DNA from: Labyrinthula sp. Ha | Lineage: Eukaryota > Sar > Bigyra > Labyrinthulida > Labyrinthulaceae | Length of the DNA: 64,000 nucleotides | Reading direction: 5' to 3' | Assembly (NCBI GenBank): GCA_015227615.1 | Contig: JAALGZ010000054.1 | Span: 62,001 to 126,000 of the forward strand | In this document: positions 1 to 11,006 of the stretch, one piece after another | Layout: each line of letters starts with the position of its first letter | Numbering within the stretch: the stretch's first letter is position 1 | Made by a program: the position numbers and the translations under genes | The notes under the pieces: generated by a model | What the model saw: the letters and a program-made list of their open reading frames with translations, nothing else | What the model was told of the DNA's origin: nothing | Database searches by the model: none

Positions 1-499
1 TTGTTTTCAATGCTTTAGGTAAGTTTGACCACCAAGCGTGAAACTTGCTTTTTCCCTTGATACCAAGAGCCAGAAATGAATCAGGTCCAACTGCAAATTG
101 CAGCATCCTTTTTGGCTTCCAATTGGCCTTTATTTCATCTCTGAATGATCGAAGACCAACAAACCATATTTTAGAACCATTTAAATTTTCAGGAGGTTGC
201 GAAGGTCCAAAATTAGCTTTTCCAACTTTTCCAGAATACTTTGCTAGTCCTGCATGAGCTTCAGGTGAACGAATTATATTCTTAAGTAATGATGGTGTAA
301 TTCCATTTCGTTGCAGCTGACAAACTCCATGTTTTGGATGCACAATTTCAGTCACAACCGTGTTGTTCTCGTAGTAGATGTTGATTCTAAAAGAGCGAAA
401 AGGAGAAACGTAAGAAACTACACCAGCGCTCTTACTTAAATCAATTTCTTTTAGGCCATATTCTTTAGCTATTGACCTACAAGTTTGAAGATCCAACAT
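1..499 (-). CDS. Unrecognised protein, 5' part only (runs off left edge)
   Basis: Minus-strand reading frame open from an ATG at 499 to the window edge, 166 codons with no stop, so the 3' end is missing. I do not recognise the family. The visible protein is soluble-looking, with no membrane segment or signal peptide. It has a basic, aromatic-rich stretch near the cut end (WKPKRML, then KSKFHAWW). The ATG is the first in frame, and a promoter-like motif (ATTTTGGGCAAT on the plus strand) lies about 95 bp upstream, as for several other genes here. The length of the open frame in AT-rich DNA and the upstream motif support a real gene; its function is unknown. Confidence 0.6.
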   Translation of the reverse strand, partial: MLDLQTCRSIAKEYGLKEIDLSKSAGVVSYVSPFRSFRINIYYENNTVVTEIVHPKHGVCQLQRNGITPSLLKNIIRSPEAHAGLAKYSGKVGKANFGPSQPPENLNGSKIWFVGLRSFRDEIKANWKPKRMLQFAVGPDSFLALGIKGKSKFHAWWSNLPKALKT

Positions 500-593
500 A
501 TCTTGTATTTAGGAGTAAAAATCTTCTGATCAGAGGTGTTTGTTTAAAAAGAAGAAAGTGTTGTTGATTTGCCTTGTTTGATTTTTTCTTAAT

Positions 594-605
594 ATTTTGG
601 GCAAT
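594..605 (-). promoter_or_regulatory. GCCCAAAA-type upstream motif
   Basis: Plus strand reads ATTTTGGGCAAT, so the sense strand of the gene starting at 499 reads ATTGCCCAAAAT. It lies about 95 bp before that ATG. The same motif stands before seven other starts in this window. Role inferred only. Confidence 0.5.
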
Positions 606-654
606 CATGAAAAACACATGAGATAATATGACCGAAAGGATAGAAAACAAAATA

Positions 655-671
655 TTTATATATATATATAC
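655..671. repeat. TA microsatellite
   Basis: Short run of alternating T and A in the gene-free stretch upstream of the gene at 499. No other feature is attached to it. Confidence 0.6.
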
Positions 672-3600
672 CATTTACACCAAAGTTTCAGATTTTGACG
701 CAGGTCTTATGGTTTTTCCCTTTCAGTTTTGCTTTGGTCCATTCAGTTTCTCATTTGGCTTTTTGTTTTCACATTTGCCTATATAAATTCAAATGTCTTT
801 GAATACTGGTGAGAGTCGAGGAAAAGAGTGAACCAGGCTATGAAAATGTTTTTTTTTTATTTCTCTTTCTTACACCGGATGTCCTAATTGTCTAGATTTA
901 GAGGAGATAACTAATTTGGAACTCGGTACTCGATTGCAACAAAATAGATTAATGAAATAAGTTGTTGCTTTTGCAATGACAGGAACTGTTGGTGCTTGGA
1001 ACTCAGCCATTCGTATCTTCTCTCTTATTAGGAACTCATTAACAGTTTTTACTGTACTTTGTACTTAAAGAAGAATACTAGCTCCTTAACTTTGAGTTTG
1101 GGCCATGTTTTTACTAAGCATGGGAGTATTAAAACCTAAAATTAGTTTGGGTTCTGAGTTATTAGTACTGGTGAAATTTGTCTAGTACTTTGTGAGTATC
1201 TGTTACACAATAGAAATTGCCAGATCAAACTTGAAATTGAGCTGGCACAAAGTGAAGTTTAATAGCCAACTGTGAGACTGTTGCAGCAGAATGTAAAGTT
1301 CAGCTGTAAATGTTATTGTACGTTCGATGATATATATATAAAACCAATGATTATTTGTTGCAGAGGAGTTTGAATAGTATAACTTTATTGACTTAGGCGC
1401 TGAGTTATACCAACTTGATCGAATTGGATCTCTTTTGACGGTGCAGTGGCCATTGAGAATCTTGCCACTGTCTACCTTAGTAGTACTACATATGCACTGG
1501 TAATACTACGTCATGTACTGTAGGCTACTGCAGGCCTTGTAACACTCTGGTTTGGCAATTTTTCAAAGTTTTACCCGACTTTTCGTTCTTTTGATTCAGC
1601 TTACAAGTTCGTCTCTCGTACTAGTATTTTAATTTAGCCGCTTGGCATATGGTGTTACTACAGAAGTTAATGTTAGTAGTTAACCAAGAAAAAGCATAAA
1701 AAATAATCAGTTGTAACTGTAAACAAAGGAATGAAGCTTTTTGCTGGCCAGGAAAGAGCTGCCTCATGTCTATGAGTGTCAACTATCCTCGAAGTTCTCT
1801 ATTTGAAAAAAATAAGGCATTAAGGGAAGACGTTCTCAATGATAAGCTTACAAAAAGAATTTCTGGATAGATGGAATAAATTGATTCCATGGAAGCGGTT
1901 CTACTCATATGTGAGTATCTTGCGACTTCGTCACACAAGAAGAGTGTTTTATTTAAGATTGCTTTAAGAGAAGCTACTCAAATTGACAGTAGTTCTCTGG
2001 AGATTAGAAGCAACGACGGTTCTGCGTTAAATAGGTAGTTTAATAATTCTTAAATATAATGAACACTTAGCTAGTGGTACAAAAATATTCAAAAGTCGAA
2101 AAATCAGAAAACAAAATAAAGAAATAGCTTATAGAGCTCCATAGCTACAAAACTAATACTGCTAAGAACCCAAGTAAGAAACAACAGTAAAGATTGTCGT
2201 TCTGAGGGAATTTAGATTTTAATGAGGTTATTATTATTCATGTCATATAGATTTGGCGTACCTTAAGGAAAATAATAAATGTTAATATAGTGTTTCAACG
2301 TAAATGATCGCATTGAATAATCCAGGGAACCATGTCTATCATTGAGTTCAAGGCTATTGTGAGCTCATTGTGGTCATGATTGTCTTGATTATTGGCAAGA
2401 AATTTCCATGGCAACCCTTTTCCACGTAAGCGTGATTCAGAGCTTTATCTCTAATTTTGACCAGTGGGATCCTTTTAAATTCCTTCACAGAGAAGTAGCT
2501 AATTATTTTTTTTCTATCTTTTGGTGGCAAAGAAAATAACTACAACCGTAATATTGGTTGTCTGCAGAATATATTACTAATAAAATAACTAAGCTAGAGA
2601 AACTAGCACTTCCATATTCATCAATGATTTTATATATATAAGATAGGCTCCCTGTAGAAAAGTGCCACGTTCAAGGTTCGCAAAAAACAAAGAGTTGCTC
2701 TAACTAGGTTTCTCAACCTGCATAATATTTCGTAATATAAGTAAAATTTACAAAAAATTTCAAATTGACTTTATTGAACTCCTAATTCCATTTCAACTCC
2801 AACAATGTGGCTTGAAGGAAGAGACACAGTCATATGCAACACATCTTGGGAAGCAGGGAGACAAGATAGTCAAGTCACAGATAATCAATTGGTTTAGACA
2901 AGGAATATACATATATTTATTTTTAAAATTATTATGTATTATAGTAGAGGAATCCATGGTACGAAAAACTCAAGTTTGAGAAATCTATTGAGTTTGATCA
3001 CGTTTCAAACCCTAGAGATCTCAAAAATAAGCCTTAATAGGGAAAGTTTGACTCATTTGCTACAGATATTATAAACTTTTTAAGTAATGTTCATTACATA
3101 TATTTAGAGACTGAAGAATCTCTTAAAGAGATTGCACTGTTTTTAAAAAATGTTTGGGAAGAAAGAAAATACAAGGAATGTACTCTTATCCAGATGCAAG
3201 CTTTAAATGAAACAAATTTTACGTCGTGTTAAGAAAAATGTAGATACTTTCAAGTATTTACACATAAATTTGGTTCCAGATTTAGATCCTGTATTAGAAG
3301 GATTGATCTCAGCCTTGGTTACTGCTAAGTTGTACCCTTTAAACTTGATTTGGACGAAGAACACATAATTTTTTTGCACGTACATATTGTGCAAATTTGA
3401 GTAAAACAAATATATTCATCTTGCTCATTGAATTTTCTTTTCACGTTGATGACTGCAATTGGCTTACATTATCTTGGTTACTTCCTTTTCTAAGCATGTT
3501 AGAAAAAACGAATAATTTAAAAGGTTTCTAGTTTTCTTCTCGTGCTGGACCTGGAAATTCGAAAATCAATTTGGTTAAAGAAGAAATATACTTGGAAAAT

Positions 3601-3788
3601 ATTTTAGAACTTTCCACTGTTGATTCCTATTGTAGAAAAAAAATCCAGAATCAAATTCTACGACAAACTAGGAAAATATTTGTTACTAGAAACATCTTTT
3701 TCTCAAGAGTATGAATAAATTATTGAATTTCTTAAGAATCCTAGCTTTCAAAACAACTATTATATTCTGAATACTTTAAAACTACATT

Positions 3789-5900
3789 TTATATATCTTC
3801 TTTACTAACTTCTTCAAAACCACCTGATCGCCCTAAATTAGAAGCATCTGCTCTACTAAAACTCTGTCTCAATGTGTTAAACATTCCTGTTACCACATTA
3901 CTCATCCCAGTCAATACTCCATTTATCTTTTCCACTGCTTCCTCGTGATTAAATCCTTCTACAAACACTCCCAAAGCATCCCAAAATCCCAAAACTTCAC
4001 CAACCATCTTCTTTGCATCTTCAGGTCCATCTTCATCAACTGTGTCTGCTTCAGAAACAACAGTACTAACTTCTGTATTTCCACGAGTTCTATCAACTCC
4101 ATCCCCGTCAAAAACTCTCAAACTTTTTCTTGATTTTTTAAAATCTCTAAATGAACTTCTTTCTTGCCTTTGAACTTCCTGGTATTCGACTAATTGAGTA
4201 TTAATTTGACCCATCCATTCCTCAGCTTCTTCTTTTCCTTTGGATTTGAAAATATAAGTTCTTCGAGCAGTAACTAATTTAAACTCAAATGGTAATTTTG
4301 AATCTTGTTCATCAGAGGATTTACTTTCAACTCTTTGAACTTTTTTCAAGTGGATTTTTCCTTTAAGTACAGCTCCAATATTTGTATTTACATCTGTATA
4401 ATAATATAATCTTCTTGTAGTTAACACAAAAAATCTTCTTTTAAAAGATTTATTTATTCTTCCCCTTTTGAACAAAAACCCATTTTTGACAAACGACTCT
4501 TCCTTCAAATTTTTTTCTATATGATAACGAACTAAAGTAATAGCTTTTTCTATTTCATCAACCCAAATTTCTTTCGTTTCTTCTGTTTCTTTATCCTCAA
4601 ATCTTAAAAAATAATTTCTATAGGGTGTTTCTATTTCCCAAGTACCCAAACTCTTATCAAAATTAACATCTGAAATTACTACAGAATCTATTTTTCCTCG
4701 ATGTGTTTCCCTATTTTCTTCCGATGGTTTTTCTGCGAAATAATATAAACCAGATGGAATTAATACAAAGTATCTTTTTCTCCATGCACGATTAAAAAAC
4801 CCTTTCTTCTCTAACCAACCCTCTACCAAAACTTCTTCATCTGGAATAAGTGCATTTGGAGCAACAAAATCAAGTGTACTTCTTCTATTTGATGCCTCAA
4901 TCTTTTTATCCAAAGCTTTTCCAGTAACTATAATATCATTTCTAGCTTCAGAAAGAATATCCACATCCAAAACCGTCCCTGGAAAAGCTTGGTTCGTTGT
5001 GAACTGAATCAAATCAGTTTTTCTAGAATTTTCATCTTCAATTAATCCATCAATTATATCACTCATTGAAACAAGTTTACTTTTTCCCCCTAAATCTGCT
5101 GGGATGCTTTCAAGAGGAATCCCAGTTGATTGCATTGCAGGGAGGTATTCGCGTCTCCCACCCAGAAAGCGGATCTTCTTCTTAACAACGGGATCAATCC
5201 AAGGTTGAATGACTCGCCAAATTAATTTGAAAGATCTTGGAGTATTTATACACCATAAAGTCCATAAACTTTCTGGATATCGATCTCCACTAAGAGTAAA
5301 AAGCGGCTGCAAAAGTTTTCTTACTGTTGGTCCAAAATGTGTTGTATAGCTCAATCCATCCAAATTTAATATAAAAATATACCGACAAACTCTTTTTCCT
5401 ATACGCATGGAAATTTTCCTCTTAATCTCCATCTGCGCTTCTAGATGCTGCGTTCTATACTGCAAAAGTTCATCCGTGGTGAAATGCTGCAAAGCGGATG
5501 TATCTATTTCACGAACAGACTCATAAGATATCCAATGTCCATAAATATCTTCTCCAGCGATGTAAGAAGGATAAGCTGTATGGTATAGATCGTGTTTATC
5601 AAATCTCTGAGCGAAGATTTTCTTCACGTTGAACTTTCGGCGAAACTTTGATGTTTCTATTATAGAAGAACAAACATCTCCAACGACATCTTTTCTATCC
5701 CAATATCCTCGGAGAAACATTCGGTGAAATTCAGTTCCAAGTTCTGTCCAGGAACTCAAATCCTGCGATGCTTCGAGTGACTTTATTATTTGCTTAATAA
5801 CCGAAATTTCATCGTCAGAGAAATCTAAAGATTGTTCTGATGCAAGCTGGGTGGACACATATTCTTCCCATGATCCCTTTTTTGGTTTTCCTTCACTCAT
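3789..5900 (-). CDS. Sec14-like (CRAL-TRIO) protein with two PH domains
   Basis: 703 residues, single exon, ATG at 5900, TAA end. The N-terminal half is a CRAL-TRIO (Sec14) lipid-binding domain at about residues 80-275. It has the core pattern ILNLDGLS, then YPESLWTLWCINTPRSFKLIW and PWIDP, and ends with the ADLGGK motif. Two pleckstrin-homology domains follow, at about 356-458 (start VEGWLEKKG, RKRYFVL) and 470-590 (start KNGFLFKRG, KRRFFVL). The C-terminal 110 residues look disordered. Known Sec14 proteins move or present phosphoinositides and PH domains bind them, so this is likely a phosphoinositide-handling protein at a membrane face. The Sec14-PH-PH order is less usual than Sec14-GOLD or PH-Sec14. 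A GCCCAAAA-type motif lies about 91 bp upstream. Confidence 0.85.
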   Translation of the reverse strand: MSEGKPKKGSWEEYVSTQLASEQSLDFSDDEISVIKQIIKSLEASQDLSSWTELGTEFHRMFLRGYWDRKDVVGDVCSSIIETSKFRRKFNVKKIFAQRFDKHDLYHTAYPSYIAGEDIYGHWISYESVREIDTSALQHFTTDELLQYRTQHLEAQMEIKRKISMRIGKRVCRYIFILNLDGLSYTTHFGPTVRKLLQPLFTLSGDRYPESLWTLWCINTPRSFKLIWRVIQPWIDPVVKKKIRFLGGRREYLPAMQSTGIPLESIPADLGGKSKLVSMSDIIDGLIEDENSRKTDLIQFTTNQAFPGTVLDVDILSEARNDIIVTGKALDKKIEASNRRSTLDFVAPNALIPDEEVLVEGWLEKKGFFNRAWRKRYFVLIPSGLYYFAEKPSEENRETHRGKIDSVVISDVNFDKSLGTWEIETPYRNYFLRFEDKETEETKEIWVDEIEKAITLVRYHIEKNLKEESFVKNGFLFKRGRINKSFKRRFFVLTTRRLYYYTDVNTNIGAVLKGKIHLKKVQRVESKSSDEQDSKLPFEFKLVTARRTYIFKSKGKEEAEEWMGQINTQLVEYQEVQRQERSSFRDFKKSRKSLRVFDGDGVDRTRGNTEVSTVVSEADTVDEDGPEDAKKMVGEVLGFWDALGVFVEGFNHEEAVEKINGVLTGMSNVVTGMFNTLRQSFSRADASNLGRSGGFEEVSKEDI

Positions 5901-5990
5901 TAAGCAGTATCGGCGTGCAGGTTGTTTTTAATGTAGTTTCGTCGGTTTCGTTACTGTTTTGTACGATCTTTCTGTGTCGCAAAACCGCAT

Positions 5991-6001
5991 AATTTTGGGC
6001 A
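5991..6001 (-). promoter_or_regulatory. GCCCAAAA-type upstream motif
   Basis: Plus strand AATTTTGGGCA, read as TGCCCAAAATT in the sense of the Sec14-PH gene, 91 bp before its ATG. Confidence 0.5.
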
Positions 6002-7309
6002 GCTGTTGCAACTGATGCAATTCGTGCTGGTACTTGGAATATTGTTTCCCCAAAACTAGACGGAACAACCGAGAATAGAGGAGTGAGGTCAGATTATTTG
6101 CAACTGCAAAACAAAAGGTGAAAGTTCTCCATTTTGTTGTAAATGTTCCTCACTCTTGGCAAGAGAGTGAGTAAAGGAATATTTTATGCTCCAATGAAGC
6201 AATAATTTATCTCATGGTTGAAAGATTTTGGACAGGTTGTAAGCCAATGTTGGAGTAAACAACAAAAACTAATTTTCAAGTTGCAAAGCTTATTGTGGGG
6301 TCTTACCTGATTTTATTCTACTGAAATCATGAAAAACTTTATTAGGGAGCACATATTGTCCTTATCCAGAAAGAATTGCACGCTTGGAGTATCAATTTTG
6401 GTTTTACTTGTTCATCACAGGATCATATTTCAGACTGATTACTTGTACCTATCGTACCCAGATGCTTCAAACATTATTAAACGATTTGAAGCTATAGCTC
6501 AATTGCTCATCATGGAAATGTAAGTATTATTTATTTATACTCCTAGTTTCGGACTCATAGTTTCTTTGTACATTATTTGAGCTACCTCTGACAAACTTCA
6601 ACCACAAGAAACTCCATGTCTAGCAAAGAAGAAAACACAACTAAATGTCAAGAAAAACAACCGAAAAGGAACCTAAACCTATCTTTTTAATTTAAACTTG
6701 TCTAAAGAGGTACTAAGATGAGTTGTGATATCTATCGGTATTAATTCCAATGCTACAGCCTGCCGAGAGAGTAAAAAAAACTTCCATGGGTTGTTGTCAA
6801 AACAAAGTTATTAATCAAGAATAAGGACGTTAATATTAAATATCATAGGCGATGCTCATGAGCACCGAGGAAATTTCTACGCTTCTTATTATGAATAAGA
6901 CGGAGCTTTTATGAATTTAGTTAAGCTACCTTCAGGCAATTAGATAAGAAATCATTCTGATATTTGTGGAGATTAAGGAATAGACATGGTAAAAAAAGAT
7001 AAGAATCTCAATATCTAGTCTAGCAAAAAAAAGACAGTTACAAAGGAGACAGACTTACTTTGCAATAGTATACATAGCTGAGCCACAGTTAGTAGCAAAA
7101 TATACACTTCTGAACTTACTCAAGCATTGAATGCGTTGAAGAGCTAAATTTCATAAAACGCAGAGCTAACTTATCGAGAAAGCTGCATTGTGTTGCAAAG
7201 ATACAGTAATATGAGCTGCATATAAGTGCATAATATCTGTTTACAATATATCTCCAAAGTTTTGTCTTCTGTATTAGAGTTAGGGATTGGATTTGTTTTA
7301 ACAATTATT

Positions 7310-7500
7310 TAACAATAAAAAAAATTTCCATATTTTTCTTATTGATTGATTCTGATAATTCCCTAACCATAGTGATTGATTTTTGATGCTCAAAATGAAA
7401 TTAGAATCCTCTGACAATGAAGAAAATTCCGATTCTATTAGTGATTATCAGAATCAAAACAATTATCAAGTTATTTTTTATTATTTTCATCAAATCTAAT
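7310..7500 (+). repeat. Interspersed repeat, copy 1
   Basis: Shares a diverged block with copies near 20.65 kb (same orientation) and 50.5-51.0 kb (opposite). The anchor is TTGATTCTGATAATTCC, followed by a stretch whose plus frame reads as acidic and Ser/Asn-rich (LESSDNEENSDS) and ends in QNQNNYQ. Ends and class are undefined; no clear terminal repeats seen. Confidence 0.5.
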
Positions 7501-8503
7501 ACCTAGCTAGAGTGCAACATTCCTTAGAAAAAAAAATGGTATATAGGAGAAGGTATAGATCTTGAATCAATCCTGCAGATTTCATTGGCTGATCGATAAC
7601 TCTTATTGTAGAATTTGCATAATATAATGCATGTCCCTCGAAGTATGATTTTTGTTAACCATAAAGTGCTTACCACCTGGGCCACCATATTGCTAAGGTA
7701 GATTATTATTATTTTGTTTTGGAGTCTTGAGTCATTTGAGGAAGCTGATGAAAATAGCTTACAGCACTAGTAATGAACATAATCGATTACTTTCTTAAGG
7801 TTTAGTTCTAAGTTAACACAACAGGAAGAGGATACAGTAAAAGAGAAGCAGCAATGACGAATAACGACTGGGTAGTCAGGAATCAACCCCTCTGCACCGC
7901 CCATTTGACATGTTAGCAAGTACTAATAGCAAATTAGCACTTTGGATTTTCTCTGGTAATTGAAAATTATCTTAGCTTTGGTTATCTAAGCAAGATCGAT
8001 CATAATTTGACTAAATAGAACAACTATTTTGAAAGTCAGGTGCTTAGAGGAAGCATTTAACGATAGGAATACACAACAGAAACTTAGCTGAATTAACTAA
8101 ATAAATACAAGAAGATTGACATACTCTTGATGAAATGAAGTTTCCATTCTTCAAAAAATATGAAGAAAGTCTCTAAACCAAGATTCTACCCAAAAGTAAT
8201 ACTGGTCATTCGTTACTTATTCATTTACAAATTTCAGTGTCCAACACTAAAAATATATTTGCTACGCCAGCATATCTGGCTTTAGTAAGTTGGGTTTGAC
8301 TTGAGCAAAGCAAATTTCTGGTAGCAATCTTCATTCTGGCAGATTGATGAGAATTATGTGGCATACAAACTAAAATTATGCTTTGAATAACTGAGCTACA
8401 GAAATTGTTATATTCTTGGCAGCAGATCATTCTGTTCATTACGGTGTCGTGACCTGAGGTTTAGGAACAATATTGTTCAACAGCACGATGCAAAACAGCC
8501 AAA

Positions 8504-9616
8504 CTAGCGTTTTGTATTTTCTGACAGAACACCCAAAATATATTTCTGCAAGTATTCTTTTAACCAAAACTTCTCTTGTGGATGAAGTTGTTCGGCAAAG
8601 GATAATACTCGTTTCGAGTTCTTCAATTTCAGCAAGAGCTTCAAATCATCGCCACGCTTAGTGCTCTGAACAAGAAATTGATATATATCTTCCAGCTTTC
8701 CTTGTGTTCTAGTAGCACCTTTTCTAAGTGAAAACATGTTCTTAACCTCATCTAGAACCAATACATTTCTCTGCATTCTGGAGATGCGACTTAGAAATTT
8801 ATGAATTTCATCAACTTGGCTTCTGCACAGTAATCCCATCAGGTAAAAGCTTAGAAAGAACTTAAGGGAAAAATCTTTCCTCTTCAAATCAAGTACAACT
8901 CGTTGAAACACATTTAATAACAAGAAAATCCATATATAAGGAGACACCAACTTTATTGAAGCTAAAAGAGAAAGGTCAAGTTGCTTTGGAAACACGTCCA
9001 GTTTCAGAAAGGAACCATTTGATTTTCCTTGCTCAAGGCTAAACGATTTTGTTCTAATTTTTGTATGTACTTCTTTGACATTTAGCTTCAGCAAGTTCTC
9101 ATTCAGGTAACTTGAAACTGGGTTTGGAGCCGAAGTGACAACTTGTAAAATATGAGAACCTTTCTTTAGTTTTCTTGAATTTAAGAACCATTGGAGAGAT
9201 ATTAAACTAATAAGTAGAATGACATCCTTTGAGGAGAAAGTTTGAGCAAGTGAACTCCAGATTTTACCATAGAAGGTCTTCAACTTTTCCTTGTGTTCCC
9301 GCACTTCCTGTTCGAATCCATCCTGTTCTTTTCTTCTTTTCTAAAAGGTAATGAGAAGGCCTTAGGATACGGTCACATATTCTTCTACTTCACGTTTTTT
9401 CGTCCAATTTGTGTACATCTGGGAACTTGTAAGCTTCATGTTCGTCAAAGGATCTTTGATTTTCCCACTACTCTTCCAATAAGTCAGCAACGCCTCTTTT
9501 TCATATGTGTTTCCACTTTCAGGAAGAAACACTGGTTCTTTGAACAAATCTCCTGTTATTGAGCATGTCAGATAAGACGGAACATCGCTGAAGCTCATCT
9601 CTTTGAACAGTCTCAT
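8504..9616 (-). CDS. Membrane-associated U-box domain protein
   Basis: Two exons, complement(8504-9340, 9371-9616), 360 residues, ATG at 9616, TAG end. The 30-nt intron (9341-9370, GTATCC to TTTTAG) sits just after the U-box. The U-box, about residues 15-80, shows the family pattern LTCSITGDLFKEPVFLPESG, NTYEKEAL and DPLTNMKL. U-box proteins are normally E3 ubiquitin ligases that recruit E2 enzymes. The remaining 280 residues are unrecognised but hold hydrophobic segments at about 121-135, 214-232 and 240-255, so the protein probably sits in a membrane with the U-box in the cytosol. An alternative donor 6 nt upstream (GTGACC) would give a 36-nt intron in the same frame. It shares a CCAAT-rich divergent promoter with the PET100-like gene. 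Confidence 0.75.
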
Positions 9617-9674
9617 TTTCTTCTTCTTTCTCCCAGCTCAACGTTCAATTAAATACATCATATATGTAAATATA

Positions 9675-9791
9675 ATTGGGTGCTTTGTCCAATCATTCGC
9701 TTTATCTGGTGCTGATTTCATTGGCACATTGAGCCAATCATATCAGTATCAAATTCATATTGCTAAAATTTGATTGGATGTGATATCCAAT
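9675..9791. promoter_or_regulatory. CCAAT-rich bidirectional promoter
   Basis: Five CCAAT boxes or complements lie between the divergent starts at 9616 and 9852: ATTGG at 9675 and 9773, CCAAT at 9689, 9734 and 9787. CCAAT is the NF-Y site in most eukaryotes; NF-Y binding here is inference. Confidence 0.6.
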
Positions 9792-9851
9792 GAAACGAAG
9801 TAGCTATATCAAACTTTACAAGTCAAGCTGAAGAGAAAGGGTCGAACAAAG

Positions 9852-10094
9852 ATGAGAAAGAAAGGTGTTTTAGAAATCTTTAAATTTTCAATTTATGTTT
9901 CTCTGCCTATTGGAACTATTATTGTTTTTAATAAACCAGAGGCGTTGAGAGCTCTATTGGAGAAAACACAGTATGTGGTGTATCCACCAGACACCGGAAA
10001 GCTTGATTTTTCAAAATTCAAGCAAGAGAGAGAGATTAATGTGGTCGATAAGGATGAAAAACAAGAAACTAGAAGCTGGTTTTCTTGGAGATAG
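9852..10094 (+). CDS. PET100-like cytochrome c oxidase assembly factor
   Basis: 80 residues, ATG at 9852, TAG end. The start GVLEIFKFSIYVSLPIG and the later YPPD followed by a charged tail (KFKQERE) match the layout of PET100: human PET100 begins GVKLEIFRMIIYLTFPVA and has WPP then a charged helix. One N-terminal membrane segment at about residues 9-25. PET100 is an inner-mitochondrial-membrane chaperone for complex IV assembly, so the host probably respires aerobically. Its stop codon lies one base from the stop of the convergent PEX26-like gene, so the two 3' UTRs must overlap. Confidence 0.7.
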   Translation: MRKKGVLEIFKFSIYVSLPIGTIIVFNKPEALRALLEKTQYVVYPPDTGKLDFSKFKQEREINVVDKDEKQETRSWFSWR

Positions 10095-10095
10095 C

Positions 10096-10962
10096 TTATT
10101 CTTTAAAAATTAATTTTGAAGCTCTGTAGAAAGAAACTAACAGTGCTCGTCGAATTTTGTTCCTTTTGAGCCACAGAGATATTAAAATAGTCATAAATCC
10201 TACGAGAAATGTTAAGTCTTTTGCTTTGATAACGATTTCAGGTTCATTTCTTACCTTTTGTACAGACTTTTTTGTCTCGTTTTTCTCTTCCGGTTCAACC
10301 AATGGTTCAACAAATTCGGCACTCTTGGCCCTTTTAAGTCTTGAATATAAAATTTCATTAAGTTTCTTGGACAGAAGAGAATACGATTTATGAGCCAGGA
10401 GAAATTGTTCACCTTCCTCATTCTTATTTTGTTTGATTAGAACCCAGATATAAAATATGGACAAACTCTCATACATCGACTTATATCTTAGCCTATGATC
10501 TGCTCCAGAACTTCCAGTTTCTTCAAAAAACTCTTCTGCTATCTTTTTTAAGACAGCAAATATTTCTTTTTTAAGTACAGCAGGTTGTAATACATTTCCT
10601 AAAACAGCAGAGAGTTGATAAAATGATAAACAAACTTCAAAGGGTGCCTCATTGCTACTCAAATATCTTTGAACCCCTTTCACTAAATCTAGACACTGGC
10701 TTTCACTCTTCATTCCAGCAGAAAATAACTCATAAATAGTTTGTAGTTGTATTTGACAAATTTGTAAACTCCTAAATTATTACTAGCGGTTGAAAATGTA
10801 CAAAGGGAGCTCGGTAACCGTTAAATTTGGGTTGAAGATTGGGGTTTTCGAGGCATCGTAAGAGAGCCAAAACTGGCCTGCGGTTGATAAAAACGTATCG
10901 CATTCTTGTGAACATTTGATGTATTCTCCTTGAAGGAATAATCTTTCATATTTTGTTGGCAT
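10096..10962 (-). CDS. PEX26/APEM9-like tail-anchored protein (tentative)
   Basis: Two exons, complement(10096-10771, 10802-10962), 278 residues from the ATG at 10962. The 30-nt intron at 10772-10801 (GTACAT to TTTAG) contains in-frame stops, and its removal keeps the frame. The N-terminus (YERLFLQGEYIKCSQECDTF) and the following helices resemble the helical-repeat layout of PEX26 and plant APEM9. Near the C-terminus lies one membrane segment (about 240-256, LTFLVGFMTILISLWL) followed by a basic tail, as in peroxisomal tail-anchored proteins that dock the PEX1-PEX6 ATPase. The similarity is structural and weak in sequence. A longer start at 11043 would put the promoter-like motif inside the coding region, so I prefer 10962. 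Confidence 0.5.
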
Positions 10963-11006
10963 ATTGAGGTTGTTCAGAGTGCAGGAATCAACACTTTCCC
11001 AAAATA

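Larger units (their letters stand above)
500..3788. other. Gene-free AT-rich stretch with eroded coding-like patches
   Basis: No convincing gene. It holds the promoter-like motif at 594-605 and a short TA run at about 655-671. Two patches, near 1375-1500 and 1795-2037, have coding-like composition but are interrupted and unassigned. A 68-codon minus-strand frame at 3203-3409 matches nothing I know and looks like chance. Confidence 0.5.
5901..8503. other. Gene-free stretch between two minus-strand genes
   Basis: Contains the promoter-like motif of the Sec14-PH gene (5991-6001) and one copy of an interspersed repeat near 7310-7500. Short open frames at 6329-6523 (plus), 7116-7304 (minus) and 8221-8439 (minus) resemble nothing I know and show no clear coding pattern. 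Confidence 0.5.

Noticed and set aside
45-257. 70-codon plus-strand frame
   Set aside because: Lies wholly opposite the better-supported minus-strand gene at 1-499 and has no family match.
8221-8439. 72-codon minus-strand frame downstream of the U-box gene
   Set aside because: No domain, no upstream signal, composition unlike the neighbouring genes.
9310-9320. tRNA T-loop-like string GTTCGAATCC
   Set aside because: It is within the U-box gene exon 2 and has no matching acceptor or anticodon arms nearby.
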